A stretch of DNA of 64,000 bases. It comes from Thalassoglobus polymorphus. GTDB lineage: Bacteria > Planctomycetota > Planctomycetia > Planctomycetales > Planctomycetaceae. Position 1 is the stretch's first letter, and every line of letters begins with the position of its first letter. The translations under genes and the position numbers were made by a program. The notes below the pieces were generated by a model. It searched no databases and had not been told where the DNA came from. It saw nothing but the letters and a program-made list of their open reading frames with translations. Positions 36,125-45,576 of the stretch are shown here, piece by piece. The stretch is taken from NCBI RefSeq assembly GCF_007744255.1, contig NZ_CP036267.1:4940001-5004000 (forward strand). Direction: 5' to 3'.

Positions 36125-37543
36125 TCACTTGATTGCACTGCTGAGCATTTGACTCAGTTCTTCGAGTTGTGCTTGATAACGATCACTTGCAACAACGTTG
36201 TGCATTTCTTGAGGATCGCGACGATGATCGTAGAGTTCTTTCGCAATCACATCGCCCGTTTCCCAATTTCTCCATTCCGTGTATCGCAGGTTTTCCGTCC
36301 GCATGGAATACCCCATCACCTCCGGTTTTCCTTTGTAATACGCAGGGCGCGGGTGTTGTGTGATGGCATAGTCTTTGACCTTCGCTGACTGATCTTGCAG
36401 GATTGAGGTTAAACTTTTGCCGTCAGACTCCGGTGAGGCGAGACCACACAAGTCAGCGAGTGTCGGAGAGAGGTCGACCAATTCGACGAGAGCATCAGAT
36501 ACCTGCCCCTTCTTGAATCCGGGAGCAGAAATGATCAGCGGGACTCGTGCATCGAGTTCGAAACAGGATGTCTTGCACCACAATGAATGTTGCCCGAGAT
36601 GAAACCCATGGTCGGACCAGAACACCACCACTGTGGTTTTGTCGAGACCTGTCTCCTTGAGTGTCTCTAAGAGTTTCCCAACTTGAGCATCCATGTAGCT
36701 GATGCTGGCATAATATCCATGCCAGAGTTCTCTTCGTTCCGCTTCGCTGAGATTTTGTGGATCTGGGCCATAACTTTTCAGCTCTCGCGAATCGTGCAAA
36801 GCAATTTCCGGCACCGAAGCAGGAGAAGCGAACTGATCAGGGAGTTGGAGATCGTCCCGTTCATACAAATCCCAGTATTTCTTCGGAGCAAGAAACGGCA
36901 AGTGCGGTCGCCAAAATCCGACAGCGAGAAAGAATGGCTGATCGCCGATTTCACGGAGTTGATCGCAAGCCAAATCGGCGATTTTCCCGTCACGATAAGT
37001 CTCGTCCGGAAGATCAGCCCGCTCAAAGGCTCCTCGTTTTGTTCCCGGTTTCAAACCTGGTTTCGTGAGGGCGTACGTGTCTGAATGCCGACCAGCATTG
37101 AGCATCGATGGAACCGACCACGACGGTTCATCGTCCAGATTCCCCATGTTGTGAAACATTTTCCCAATGCAGCGAGTGTAGTACCCATGGCGTTTAAAAT
37201 GCTGAGGCAGCGTGACTGCCTCCGGAACCGCATCTCGAAAATCAGCCCGCAAATCCCAAACTCGAATCTTGTCGGGACGCAAGCCTGTCAACAGTGAAGC
37301 TCGAGACGGATTGCAAACTGCCTGCTGGCAGTATGCCTTGTTAAAAAGAGTTCCCTGCTTCGCGAGCCGATCCAAATTCGGAGTTTGAACGTCCTCATTT
37401 CCGTAGCACCCTAAGCTGCAATTGAGATCATCCGCAGCCACAAACAAAACGTTCAGTTTCTCTTCGGCATCAGCAGAACAGTTCAGCCCGCCCCAACCCA
37501 ACAGGAAAATAAAAAGCAACGGACGAGCATTGAAACGAGACAT
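36125..37543 (-). CDS. Exported sulfatase (iduronate-2-sulfatase-like)
   Basis: A 472-residue sulfatase with a signal peptide (LLFIFLLGWGGLNCSADA). Features: metal-binding LFVAADDLN near residue 35, the formylglycine motif CNPSRASLLTG near 77 (Cys type), GKMFHNMG near 127, FFLAVGFWRPHLPF near 205 and VVVFWSDHGFHLGQH near 305. The pattern GFWRPHLPF and the DDLNCSLGCYGN start fit the choline/iduronate-2-sulfatase subgroup. Activity requires conversion of the Cys to formylglycine. It likely desulfates algal or other sulfated glycans. A broken sulfatase fragment lies directly upstream (37604-37888). Confidence 0.92.
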   Translation of the reverse strand: MSRFNARPLLFIFLLGWGGLNCSADAEEKLNVLFVAADDLNCSLGCYGNEDVQTPNLDRLAKQGTLFNKAYCQQAVCNPSRASLLTGLRPDKIRVWDLRADFRDAVPEAVTLPQHFKRHGYYTRCIGKMFHNMGNLDDEPSWSVPSMLNAGRHSDTYALTKPGLKPGTKRGAFERADLPDETYRDGKIADLACDQLREIGDQPFFLAVGFWRPHLPFLAPKKYWDLYERDDLQLPDQFASPASVPEIALHDSRELKSYGPDPQNLSEAERRELWHGYYASISYMDAQVGKLLETLKETGLDKTTVVVFWSDHGFHLGQHSLWCKTSCFELDARVPLIISAPGFKKGQVSDALVELVDLSPTLADLCGLASPESDGKSLTSILQDQSAKVKDYAITQHPRPAYYKGKPEVMGYSMRTENLRYTEWRNWETGDVIAKELYDHRRDPQEMHNVVASDRYQAQLEELSQMLSSAIK

Positions 37544-37603
37544 GTTTGGCCTGCAAAAACTTGTTCAAGATCCACCAAAAAAACGATACCACAGGCTCAA
37601 GCC

Positions 37604-37888
37604 CTATCGATAGTCGGCGTTCCACAAATTTTCTAACAGAGCCATATCGTCAACAATCAGCCAAAGGATGTTCGGCTTCTTCCCGGTTTTCTTTTCGAGA
37701 GCTGCCAGCTTTTCTGCGACTTGCCTGTTCTGTTCAGGAGGTGAAATCGCAGCTTCGAAGTCTTCGGCAAATTTGACGGAGCGGTCAAACGTTTCAGGTT
37801 CCTGAGCTAAAGAATCGGAAGAAACGAGAGACCAGAAAGCGATCGCAAAGAAGGATAAACCGAAGGGCGTATTCCTCTGGCTTTCAAC
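37604..37888 (-). pseudogene. Remnant of a second sulfatase gene (N-terminus only)
   Basis: An open segment encodes a signal-peptide-like region (GLSFFAIAFWSLVSSDSLAQ), a helical spacer and KTGKKPNILWLIVDDM, the exact start of a sulfatase catalytic domain (P-N-I-x-x-x-x-x-D-D-M). The chain then runs out after 12 unrelated residues. No convincing start codon precedes the signal region, and its 5' end overlaps the end of the glycerophosphodiesterase gene. This is best read as a truncated, decayed sulfatase next to the intact one. Confidence 0.65.
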
Positions 37889-38840
37889 TTTTTGTTGACA
37901 TCTTAAGAAGCTCGACGCTCTTATCTGGAAAGTCTGAGAATATTGCATCAATGCCTGCAAGCACAGTCGCTTCGTGCATCTGCTCGAAAGTCTCAAAATT
38001 TTTCGCTACAGAATCAACACGATAGGTCCATGGATGCACAACCAGCCCGTGCTGATGAGCATTGACTGTGAGCTCCGTGGGAATGGGTGTTCCGCCCATC
38101 GGGTCTTTACGAAATACGGAATCGATAATCGGTCCAATGCCCTCCGCGAAGGAGGCAATCTCTTTCAATTGGCGGTTTCGTTCTTCTTTCAATTTCGACT
38201 GACTCATCCAGTCTTTGTTTGAGAGGAGCTGAACCGTTTTGAGCTTGCAGTTGAACTCTGCTTTCAACCGTTTCGTTTCCGATTCCTCGAAACACTGGAC
38301 AAAACAGGGATCACTTTTTTTTGTGTATCCAAATTTCTCCAAAGTATCGAGGACTACTTTTGCGAGGTCTTTTCCCTCGGAATGGTGAAACTTCGGATGC
38401 TTCAGTTCTGGATAGATCCCGACGTTCTTACCTGTGCTTTTGTTCAAACCTTGAATCAGTTCGAGTTCTTCAGCGAGTGACGGAATTTTGAAGCTCCCGC
38501 TGCGAACAGGGAATCGCTTCGGATAGTAAGCTTTGCCAGTCTTCGCATTGAACCGCTCGGAAGCCTGAAGCTGTTGGATTTCATTGAATGTAAAATCGAT
38601 CGCGTAGTAGCGACCATCTTCGCGATTTCGGTCTGGAAATTTCGCAGCGACATCAGAAATCGTATCGAGGTGAATATCGTGCATCACAACCGCAACATCA
38701 TCCTGAGTGAGAACGACATCCTGTTCCAGATAGTCCGCCCCCATGGCATACGCCATCGCTTTCGCTTCGAGAGTATGTTCGGGAAGATATCCGGAAGCGC
38801 CACGATGGGCGATCACTTGAACCTGACGAACTCCTTGCAC
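37884..38840 (-). CDS. Glycerophosphodiester phosphodiesterase (GlpQ/GDPD)
   Basis: About 318 residues. The GTG at 38840 has GGAGAG five bases upstream; another GTG at 38846 overlaps that SD. The TIM-barrel GDPD domain is complete: VIAHRGASGYLPEHT (catalytic His-Arg and Glu), LEQDVVLTQDDVAVVMHD (metal site and second His), PSLAEELELIQ, GIYPELKHP and VVHPWTYRVD. The insertions and length fit the GlpQ type, which hydrolyses deacylated phospholipids to glycerol-3-phosphate. GlpQ is usually periplasmic, but I see no signal peptide here, so it may be cytoplasmic or the start may lie further upstream. Confidence 0.88.
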   Translation of the reverse strand: MQGVRQVQVIAHRGASGYLPEHTLEAKAMAYAMGADYLEQDVVLTQDDVAVVMHDIHLDTISDVAAKFPDRNREDGRYYAIDFTFNEIQQLQASERFNAKTGKAYYPKRFPVRSGSFKIPSLAEELELIQGLNKSTGKNVGIYPELKHPKFHHSEGKDLAKVVLDTLEKFGYTKKSDPCFVQCFEESETKRLKAEFNCKLKTVQLLSNKDWMSQSKLKEERNRQLKEIASFAEGIGPIIDSVFRKDPMGGTPIPTELTVNAHQHGLVVHPWTYRVDSVAKNFETFEQMHEATVLAGIDAIFSDFPDKSVELLKMSTKS

Positions 38841-38965
38841 GGTCACTCTCCGATGGTCAATTTGAAGACGGTTTATTGAATACGGCTAATTGGAATCATG
38901 ACCCCGAAGCGGATCGTTGATGAGCCCCTCTTGAACCGTGCTGAAGAAACAACAACTCGTGACTA

Positions 38966-39442
38966 TCACTGCTGTGGTTGAATGACTCCACCAACCTCGG
39001 CTTGTGAGCGGAAGTTTCTGGCGCGATTAATCAAGTCCGACTCTTCATCAACGGGCATGCCTCGTTGTACCAGGTTGTATGTGAAATCGTGCCGATCGGT
39101 CACTTTCCGGGGCATGAAGTGGTTGGTGAAGAAATCAATCGGGAAACGTTGCCCAGGAGGAGCTGGCACCGGTTGCAGGAGCGTCATGGTTTCGTAACCG
39201 GGTGCGGAAAGTGAAATTTCACGCGTCCCGTAATATGTGAAATCCATTGAAACTGGGGTAAGCCCGATCCGTTCACCATCGACTTCGACAAGTGCTCCCG
39301 GCGGATTCGAGCGGATCGTCATTCGCCGACTCACGCATCCCACGGAATTCATACATAAAAATCCACACAATAAGCCCAAAATCCAGAGTCGGTTTGGACA
39401 CGGAAATATCGAGGAGACAAACTGTCTGCAGGAATTCAACAT
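38966..39442 (-). CDS. PEGA-domain lipoprotein
   Basis: A 158-residue protein. The hydrophobic stretch LWILGLLCGFLCMNSVGC ends in a lipobox-like VGC at residue 36, preceded by an unusually long N-region. RMTIRSNPPGALVEVDGERIGLTPV is a PEGA-type beta domain, followed by DFTYYGTREISLSAPGYETM. The remainder (FFTNHFMPRKVTDRHDFTY) is a conserved-looking extension without a name I can give. PEGA domains bind surface or envelope components. Location: probably outer or cytoplasmic membrane. Confidence 0.85.
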   Translation of the reverse strand: MLNSCRQFVSSIFPCPNRLWILGLLCGFLCMNSVGCVSRRMTIRSNPPGALVEVDGERIGLTPVSMDFTYYGTREISLSAPGYETMTLLQPVPAPPGQRFPIDFFTNHFMPRKVTDRHDFTYNLVQRGMPVDEESDLINRARNFRSQAEVGGVIQPQQ

Positions 39443-39573
39443 GGATCAGCCAAGAATCCGGGCGGACTCCAGGAACAGGAAGGGACGAAATCTGAGCTGC
39501 GAAGTCTAAACCGGCCCTGCCGATTTCACCAATAGCGATTTTCGAACTTCGCAAAACCTTACTAGCAAACAGC

Positions 39574-41364
39574 TTACAACCAAGAAAAGAAATTCACGGG
39601 AGACCAATAAAGAAGTTGTGCAAGAAGAAGCAATCCAACGGCAATTCCATCCGCAGGTGAAAGTCGGTCGCTGCGACGGGTTCTTCGCAAATATTCCAGC
39701 GTTGCCCCGGTAGGACAGCCGAATCGGCAATAAGCCATCGGAACGAAGAGCGAGACAATCACCCCGCCCACAGCAATCGAAATCGCTGACCAACCGGCGA
39801 TTCGAAACAGGTAGGCGTCGAAAGCTTCAATATCGACTAAGCTGAAAGTCAGCCCGAGCATGGAAACGAGAATCACCCATGACAGCAAGCCGACAGGAAC
39901 AAGTGACAGGAATCGCTTGAGATTCTTCCCGGGATGGAATTGATAGCGAACGCGCTTGCGAACAAGTTGCTGCACTGCCCCATGGGCACATAAGTGCGAA
40001 CAGTAAATGTTTCGCTTCGTCATGACTGGAAAGACGAATGCGATTCCGGCCAGCACCACGAGTCGAAAAGCACTTCGCCAGGGAACGCCATTTTGCGTCC
40101 AACCGACGAACATTGCCTGCGAGAGAAGATCGCCATTTAAAAAACCGACGTAGCCGATCAAAATCACCTGATACAAAATCCGCAGCCATGCAATACCGCG
40201 AAGATGTGTCATTGCGATGACGATGCCAGAGACAATCACCGCAAGTGTTCCGAAATCGGCTCGTGAAGGTTTCCAGGATTTCTGACTCTTGGGTTGAGTT
40301 TTGGTTTCCGGCAAAGGAACAAGATTCTTCTGAGCAGTTTGAATCACACCTCTAGCTGCTGCCATGCTTGTGAACGTTGCCCCGGAAACACCTTCGATTC
40401 CTTGCTCCGCCAGATCGTATTGAGAGACTTCTTCGAGCGTGAGCCCCTGGAACAGCTCGGGCCACGCCCAATCTTCATCGAGGTAGCTGACATGCGGTTC
40501 ATTATCGAAGCTATTGCGAGTGTATGTTCGCTTGACCTTTCCTTCAGTGTCGATTGCGATGAGAAGTTCGGTTGGCCCCTGATATCCGACAACATTGTCT
40601 GCAGATGGCGAGGTACTCAGTACAGTCCCTAGCAACTTTTTCTGTTCATCGAAAACATCCCAACCGTTATCGAAACGACGGTTCTGCTGAATCGAACGCG
40701 CTTCATCAAACAAGACCTGTACATCGCTGAGCGTAACAGGATCGGGAAACTTCAACGAAGGAACCTCCCCGCCGAGCCTATTGATGATCGATTCTCCAAT
40801 CGCGAGGCTCGTCAAAGTCGCTCCCGAAACAGCATCGACTTCTTGCTTCTGCGACAATTCTTCCCAGGAAACTCCGAGGAACTGGTCCCAGTATTTGGAA
40901 CTGCTGACAACTTCTTTTAAGTGTTCCCGAGTGTCGCGACTCCAGAGGACTTCGAGCTGCTGAACTTCCAGATCTGGATTCAACAGTATCGCCACGTTTG
41001 TAGGTCCGGAAAAGCCAATGATGTGATCGGACTTCGGAGAGGTTGTAAGCAAATAGCCGAATTCGCTGTCGTCATTTCGAATCGGAAACAAGCCGGTTTC
41101 AGAATCTTTGGCCCCAACTTCAATTTCGGCAGGCAGTTCATCGAACGTTTCCAACAAGAGCTGCTTTGTGAACTCCTCTGTGGGAGCACTTCGCCGAGAC
41201 CTTGCTTCAAGATGAATCGTCAAAACGATTCCCGCAAACAACAGCACGCGCAGCGAGTGGATTCCCCAAACTCGCCAAGGGCTCACTTTCTGAACTGTCA
41301 GCTTGAGATCCTTCAACAGCAACGCCCCATGTTGACTCTTTGCTTGAAGCAGTTCCAAAATCAA
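39574..41364 (-). CDS. Membrane redox protein with two FMN-binding domains and a NosR/NapH-like core
   Basis: A 596-residue protein; the start is TTG at 41364 with AGGA nine bases upstream. One TM segment near 35-52 (SLRVLLFAGIVLTIHL) precedes two extracytoplasmic FMN-binding domains, each ending in a flavinylation motif: DAVSGATLTS near 185 and EGVSGATFTS near 335. From about 375 to the end come five or six TM segments with two C-x3-C motifs, YCSHLCAHGA and YCRFGCPTGA, as in the polyferredoxin membrane core of NosR, NapH and RnfE-type proteins. The cytoplasmic 4Fe-4S ferredoxin clusters of NosR are absent. It probably moves electrons across the membrane to covalent FMN outside the cell membrane. 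ApbE (1447-2511) is the likely modifying enzyme. Confidence 0.86.
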   Translation of the reverse strand: MILELLQAKSQHGALLLKDLKLTVQKVSPWRVWGIHSLRVLLFAGIVLTIHLEARSRRSAPTEEFTKQLLLETFDELPAEIEVGAKDSETGLFPIRNDDSEFGYLLTTSPKSDHIIGFSGPTNVAILLNPDLEVQQLEVLWSRDTREHLKEVVSSSKYWDQFLGVSWEELSQKQEVDAVSGATLTSLAIGESIINRLGGEVPSLKFPDPVTLSDVQVLFDEARSIQQNRRFDNGWDVFDEQKKLLGTVLSTSPSADNVVGYQGPTELLIAIDTEGKVKRTYTRNSFDNEPHVSYLDEDWAWPELFQGLTLEEVSQYDLAEQGIEGVSGATFTSMAAARGVIQTAQKNLVPLPETKTQPKSQKSWKPSRADFGTLAVIVSGIVIAMTHLRGIAWLRILYQVILIGYVGFLNGDLLSQAMFVGWTQNGVPWRSAFRLVVLAGIAFVFPVMTKRNIYCSHLCAHGAVQQLVRKRVRYQFHPGKNLKRFLSLVPVGLLSWVILVSMLGLTFSLVDIEAFDAYLFRIAGWSAISIAVGGVIVSLFVPMAYCRFGCPTGATLEYLRRTRRSDRLSPADGIAVGLLLLAQLLYWSPVNFFSWL

Positions 41365-41524
41365 CTTGGAGTTCCTGCCTTTCAGCGAGCAGTCTAAGCA
41401 TTTGCGAAGCGATTTTCACAGGCACGATAAGCATTGAAAAGTGCAGTACACGTTCAGCCTCGTGATAGACAGGCTTTTCCCTCTTGAGAGGATTGATTTA
41501 CCGTCACAGGAACCTCGATGAGTT

Positions 41525-42811
41525 CTATGTTTTATAAACCGACCACCACAGATGCCAGTCTCGTTCGTTGAAGCCGAGGTTCTTGTCGGTGATCTTTTCG
41601 AGAGCGGTCAACACAGCTTGATTTTTAATATCGACTTTGAGGGTGACCGTTTTCATGTTTTTCGGGACGTTATGAAACGGAATGACTTGTGCCCCATGAG
41701 GCAGTTGCCCCAGTCTCGCCAAAGCTTGTAATTGAATCGCAGTGGCTCCTGAAACTTGCCCGGGATTCATCATCCCTACCTGACCACCTGCTGTGCTTCC
41801 GAATGAGATCGGCTGAGAATCTGGAACCTGAATTTTATATTTGTGCGTTGTCACCAATGAACTAATCAACGCCGGAACAGCTTCTTCACTTCCCATTTCA
41901 CCCAACGCGGCTGCCGCTCGTTGTACGACGTTGTTCGAATCATTTCTCAGTGCTGAAATAAGCTGAGGAATTGCTGTTGATTCCTGATCGGAATCGATGC
42001 TCGCCAGTGCCTGCCTCCAAACCGCCTCACTGTTGTCAAACAGATAGCGATCCAGCAACGCTTTCACCGGTCGTTGCCCAGGCATGTTTCCGAGAACGCG
42101 GATATAAAGAATGCGCACCGACAAATTTTCATGGGTTGCCATCAGTTTTGCCAAAGCGGGGATTGCATCCACATCCTGTAACGATTCGAAAGCTTTGCTC
42201 CCTTCGTTTCTTCGGTATGCATCGTTTCCAGTGATCCACCCCAACCAGACTCGAACTTTCGGATACCAGACGAGCTCAGCTTCTCGTTGTTGAGTGTTCT
42301 TTTCGATCAGCGCCAGTTCTTGCGTTGTAATCCATTTGTTTTTGTGTTTGACGTATCCACGCTGGGCCATCATCTCTTCACGAGGCATCCACTTTCCATG
42401 ATGCTGAACATGGCCAAGTCCCCGCCGGGCTTCTTTATGATCGGGGTCCAATTCCAACACAAGTTCCAGTTGTTCCAGACGCTGCTCTTTCAATCGACGG
42501 ATACGGCACCACTCAGCGAGAGCCCAATGCCCCTCAACAGTTTGATCGACAGCACGGGATTGCGAGACGTATTCTTCGAGAACCTGGTTTCGTCGTTGAA
42601 CGTAGTCGATCTCGCTACGCTCAATCTCGACCAAAGCTCCCGAGAGCGTTCTCATGAGAACAGGAGCATCTTCCGCTTTTGCGATTCCTTCAAGCTGACC
42701 GCGCAACTCGCCCCCATTTTTTAAGCGAATTACGTCCGCAACAACCCCATCCCCGCTCATCATGAAACATGAGAACAGAAAGAATGCCGGCAGTGAAGTA
42801 CTCAATCGCAT
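41525..42811 (-). CDS. Exported HEAT-repeat protein
   Basis: A 428-residue protein with a signal peptide (MRLSTSLPAFFLFSCFMM...VVADV). After DVIRLKNGGELRGQLEG, a small beta unit often found in planctomycete exported proteins, comes a charged helical region (70-190). HEAT-type repeats follow near 210-320 (AIPALAKLMATHENLSVRILYIRVLG, STAIPQLISALRNDSNNVVQRAAAALGEMG and EEAVPALISSLVT). The C-terminus ends NERDWHLWWSVYKT. It is a protein-binding scaffold by inference; the partner is unknown. Confidence 0.82.
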   Translation of the reverse strand: MRLSTSLPAFFLFSCFMMSGDGVVADVIRLKNGGELRGQLEGIAKAEDAPVLMRTLSGALVEIERSEIDYVQRRNQVLEEYVSQSRAVDQTVEGHWALAEWCRIRRLKEQRLEQLELVLELDPDHKEARRGLGHVQHHGKWMPREEMMAQRGYVKHKNKWITTQELALIEKNTQQREAELVWYPKVRVWLGWITGNDAYRRNEGSKAFESLQDVDAIPALAKLMATHENLSVRILYIRVLGNMPGQRPVKALLDRYLFDNSEAVWRQALASIDSDQESTAIPQLISALRNDSNNVVQRAAAALGEMGSEEAVPALISSLVTTHKYKIQVPDSQPISFGSTAGGQVGMMNPGQVSGATAIQLQALARLGQLPHGAQVIPFHNVPKNMKTVTLKVDIKNQAVLTALEKITDKNLGFNERDWHLWWSVYKT

Positions 42812-43380
42812 AGGTTCCCTTCAAGTCAGTCCTCGATTCTACGAGAGCAGCGAATGTGATCTCAAACATAAAATGCAAAAATCTCGCTATCTTTCCGTAT
42901 CGTCAATTGCTTCAAACCGTTTCGGCGGGAACGCGGAACATCAAGGAGTTCCCGTACCGGATCTGGAATTCGGTTTCGTTACGAAACCTGCGTGAAGACT
43001 CCGGCCTGTAACGTTTATTCCGGTCGCTCTGATTCTAGAGCAGCCTGCTCTACCGTGTGCCCATGCAGAATGCATTTCTCTAGTAAAAATGCTGTTCGCC
43101 ACGAGGCAGATCCTGAACGCCAATTCGAAGGATGCTCTAATTCGACGTATCAACCGCAGCAGCATGGACTTCAGGTGATTCTCTGTCGTTGAGTCGGCAA
43201 AAATTGCCCATCGAACTCAAAGGAGAGGCGTATAATCTAACAGAAACGTTCACTGGCAAATCTTGGACTTGGCATCAAACGAAGTTGATGCTAACGAGTC
43301 GGTTGCAACTTTGACGAACGGCAACGAACGGAGCACCGCCACAGGAGATTTCACAGCGTTTTTGCAAAAGGAGATGGCAA
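42812..43380. other. 0.57-kb divergent intergenic region with inverted 104-bp repeat copy
   Basis: The region lies between the HEAT-repeat gene (-) and the gene at 43381 (+). It contains repeat copy 3. The short frames here have no family features; an AAAGGAG at the right edge serves the next gene. Confidence 0.65.
43036..43139 (-). repeat. 104-bp dispersed repeat, copy 3 (inverted)
   Basis: Read on the minus strand it starts TAGAGCA and ends TAGAGCA-GGC-TGCTCTA, with the same core GGATCTGCCTCGTGGCGAAC and TTTTTACTAGAGAAATGC. The length is exactly that of copies 1 and 2, with about a dozen substitutions and no indel. The loop of the terminal palindrome differs (GGC instead of AAC) while both arms are intact. 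Confidence 0.9.
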
Positions 43381-43890
43381 ATGTCACGTGTTTTGACTGG
43401 AAAAGACCAGCTACACAAGCTCTTCTCAGCGATGACCGAACAGACATTTCAGATCGACTTCGGTGTCGCAGACCCTCCATTGATTGACTATCTCTCGGAC
43501 CTTCTAGTCCGCTTCACTCGCTTGGACGTTATCTTCAAGGTTCGGAACATCGTCGGACAGCGACTCGAAGAAGTCGCAGAAATGATGATGGAGGCTGAAC
43601 ACTGTCACAATACCCCCAAAGCTGAGATCCATCGACACATCGGCGACTTCACGCTTTTCTGGACCGGAGTTTACCCGGAAGCACTCAAGCGACTCAAAGG
43701 CTTCGACCGCAAAGACGCCATGATCGACTACCAACAGCAGGGAAAGCGGTCCTATTTCCTCGCCAGCCAACTCACCGGCAAAACGACCGATCACGCATCG
43801 CTGCTTCTGCGTCTCAGCGACGAATTCGAACTCTGCTCTGCCGGACTCCGAAAAGTGCGCGCCGAATGGGAACAGACCTCTACAAAGTGA
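43381..43890 (+). CDS. Conserved-looking protein of unknown function
   Basis: A 169-residue soluble protein with AAAGGAG eight bases upstream of its ATG. It begins MSRVLTGKDQLHKLFSAMTEQTF and continues with mostly helical sequence: LIDYLSDLLVRFTRLDVIF, VAEMMMEAEHCHN, AEIHRHIGDFTLFWTGVYPEAL and YFLASQLTGK. There is no signal peptide or TM segment. The His-rich HCHNTPKAEIHRHIGDF patch could bind a metal, which is only a suggestion. Composition and SD indicate a genuine gene. Confidence 0.8.
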   Translation: MSRVLTGKDQLHKLFSAMTEQTFQIDFGVADPPLIDYLSDLLVRFTRLDVIFKVRNIVGQRLEEVAEMMMEAEHCHNTPKAEIHRHIGDFTLFWTGVYPEALKRLKGFDRKDAMIDYQQQGKRSYFLASQLTGKTTDHASLLLRLSDEFELCSAGLRKVRAEWEQTSTK

Positions 43891-44002
43891 CTTCCCCTGA
43901 ATCAACAGGACGGGACACGATCGCCCCGTCTGACCAACAGTTCTTCCTGAACTCCTTCTGAAGCAGTTTGTGATTCACTCAACTGACAGTCGCTTGAGCG
44001 AA

Positions 44003-45472
44003 TCAATACTCGCGGCGTTGGCGAGAGGAGGGAATGCTCATCGCTTTGCGGTACTTGGTCACCGTACGGCGGGCGAGTTGGTAGCCATGCTTGGCGAGTT
44101 CAGTGACGAGTGCATCATCGCTGAGAGGGCTCGACTTGTCTTCGTCGTCCACGATTTCTTTGAGCTTCAAACGGATGTTTTCCCAGGCGACATCTTCGCC
44201 ATCCGACGTCTTCGTACCGCCGCCGAAGAACCGCTTGAGAGGAAAGATGCCGCGAGGTGTCGCAACGTATTTGTCGTCAACAGCTCGCGAGACCGTCGTC
44301 ACGTGAACTCCGACAACGTCAGCAACATCCTGCATCTTCAGTGGTTTAATATGTTCCGGGCCGTACTCCAGGAATTCGATTTGCTGGTCGACAATCGTTT
44401 GGGCAACTTTACGGAGTGTGTTGTACCGTTGCTCGATCGCGTCGATGAGCCATTTAGCGGACTCCACTTTTCGTTTTATGAATTCCTTTGTCGCTTCATC
44501 GGGATTAGCTTCCAGCATGCGAATGTACCGCCGATTGATTCGCAACTCGGGGATGTACTCATCGATGAGTTCGATGACGTATTTTCCATCATCATCTTTG
44601 ACCACCCGCAAATCAGGGGTCACCGTTTGAACGTCAGGATTGTCAAACCCCTGTCCGGGAAATGGATTGAGCGTCCGCATCTGTTCCATGGCAGATTTGA
44701 TCGCATCCATGGAATAACCGGTTTTACGCTCGATCAATGGGAGTCGATTTTGAAGCATGTCATCGAAGTGGTCAGCGATGACAGTAATCATGATATCCCG
44801 CAACGGTGTTGTCGGAGTAATCTGCAGTAGCAGGCACTCCTTCAAGTCTCGAGCCCCAACTCCTGATGGGTCCAAATTCTGGATAATACTGAGAGCCTGC
44901 TCAGCATCTTCGAGCGAAATTTGTGTCCCATAAACCTGCACAAGCTCTGGCAGCGAACTCTGAAGCCGACCGTTCGCATCCAGATTATGAATCAGATAAT
45001 CACCAAAGTCCTTGAGGTGATCCGGCGTGTCGCAATGGAATTGTTCGAGAAGATGCTCTTGAAGAGTTTGCGGTCGGCTAATGGCATTCGCCATGACATC
45101 GTGTTGACGATCCATGTCGTCCTGAACACGGTTGCTCGACGGCTTCGACCCGGATGTATAGTTATCGTCTGGCCATTCCTGAGAGATCTCGACAAGACGC
45201 TCAAAGTCCGAAGCGTTGTTGCTGTCGTCATCGCCCAGTTCGCGTTTTTCAATCTCCTGTTTCGGTTCATCGAATTCTTCTGAACTGGATGAATCGGCAC
45301 CCTCATCTTTTTTTGTCAGTTGATCGAGAACAACATTCTCGGAGAGTTCCTGATCAATCCGTTCCTGAAGCGCAGCTAATGGAAGTTGCAAAATTTCCAT
45401 CGACTGAATCATGCGCGGAGCCAGCTTCATTTGCTGGCTCATTTTCATCTGTTGTGAAACGTTTAGATGCAT
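44003..45472 (-). CDS. rpoN: RNA polymerase sigma-54 factor
   Basis: A 489-residue sigma-54. Region I is Gln/Leu-rich: [20 protein letters not shown] and [20 protein letters not shown], which binds activator ATPases. Region II is acidic (55-120, with [16 protein letters not shown]). The core-binding and DNA-binding parts follow ([52 protein letters not shown] and [15 protein letters not shown]). The C-terminus [12 protein letters not shown] is the RpoN box contacting the -24 promoter element. The length is standard. It directs transcription needing enhancer-binding activators. It lies 104 bases downstream of recR on the same strand. Confidence 0.96.
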   Translation of the reverse strand: MHLNVSQQMKMSQQMKLAPRMIQSMEILQLPLAALQERIDQELSENVVLDQLTKKDEGADSSSSEEFDEPKQEIEKRELGDDDSNNASDFERLVEISQEWPDDNYTSGSKPSSNRVQDDMDRQHDVMANAISRPQTLQEHLLEQFHCDTPDHLKDFGDYLIHNLDANGRLQSSLPELVQVYGTQISLEDAEQALSIIQNLDPSGVGARDLKECLLLQITPTTPLRDIMITVIADHFDDMLQNRLPLIERKTGYSMDAIKSAMEQMRTLNPFPGQGFDNPDVQTVTPDLRVVKDDDGKYVIELIDEYIPELRINRRYIRMLEANPDEATKEFIKRKVESAKWLIDAIEQRYNTLRKVAQTIVDQQIEFLEYGPEHIKPLKMQDVADVVGVHVTTVSRAVDDKYVATPRGIFPLKRFFGGGTKTSDGEDVAWENIRLKLKEIVDDEDKSSPLSDDALVTELAKHGYQLARRTVTKYRKAMSIPSSRQRREY

Positions 45473-45576
45473 GATGTTTATTATCTGGGACCGAAATCAG
45501 TCCGAAAACCTCAGTGATAAAGACTCTTCTCGATGTTTGAGGGAAACCCTCACTGAATCGTCTTGGGGAGAGGAAC

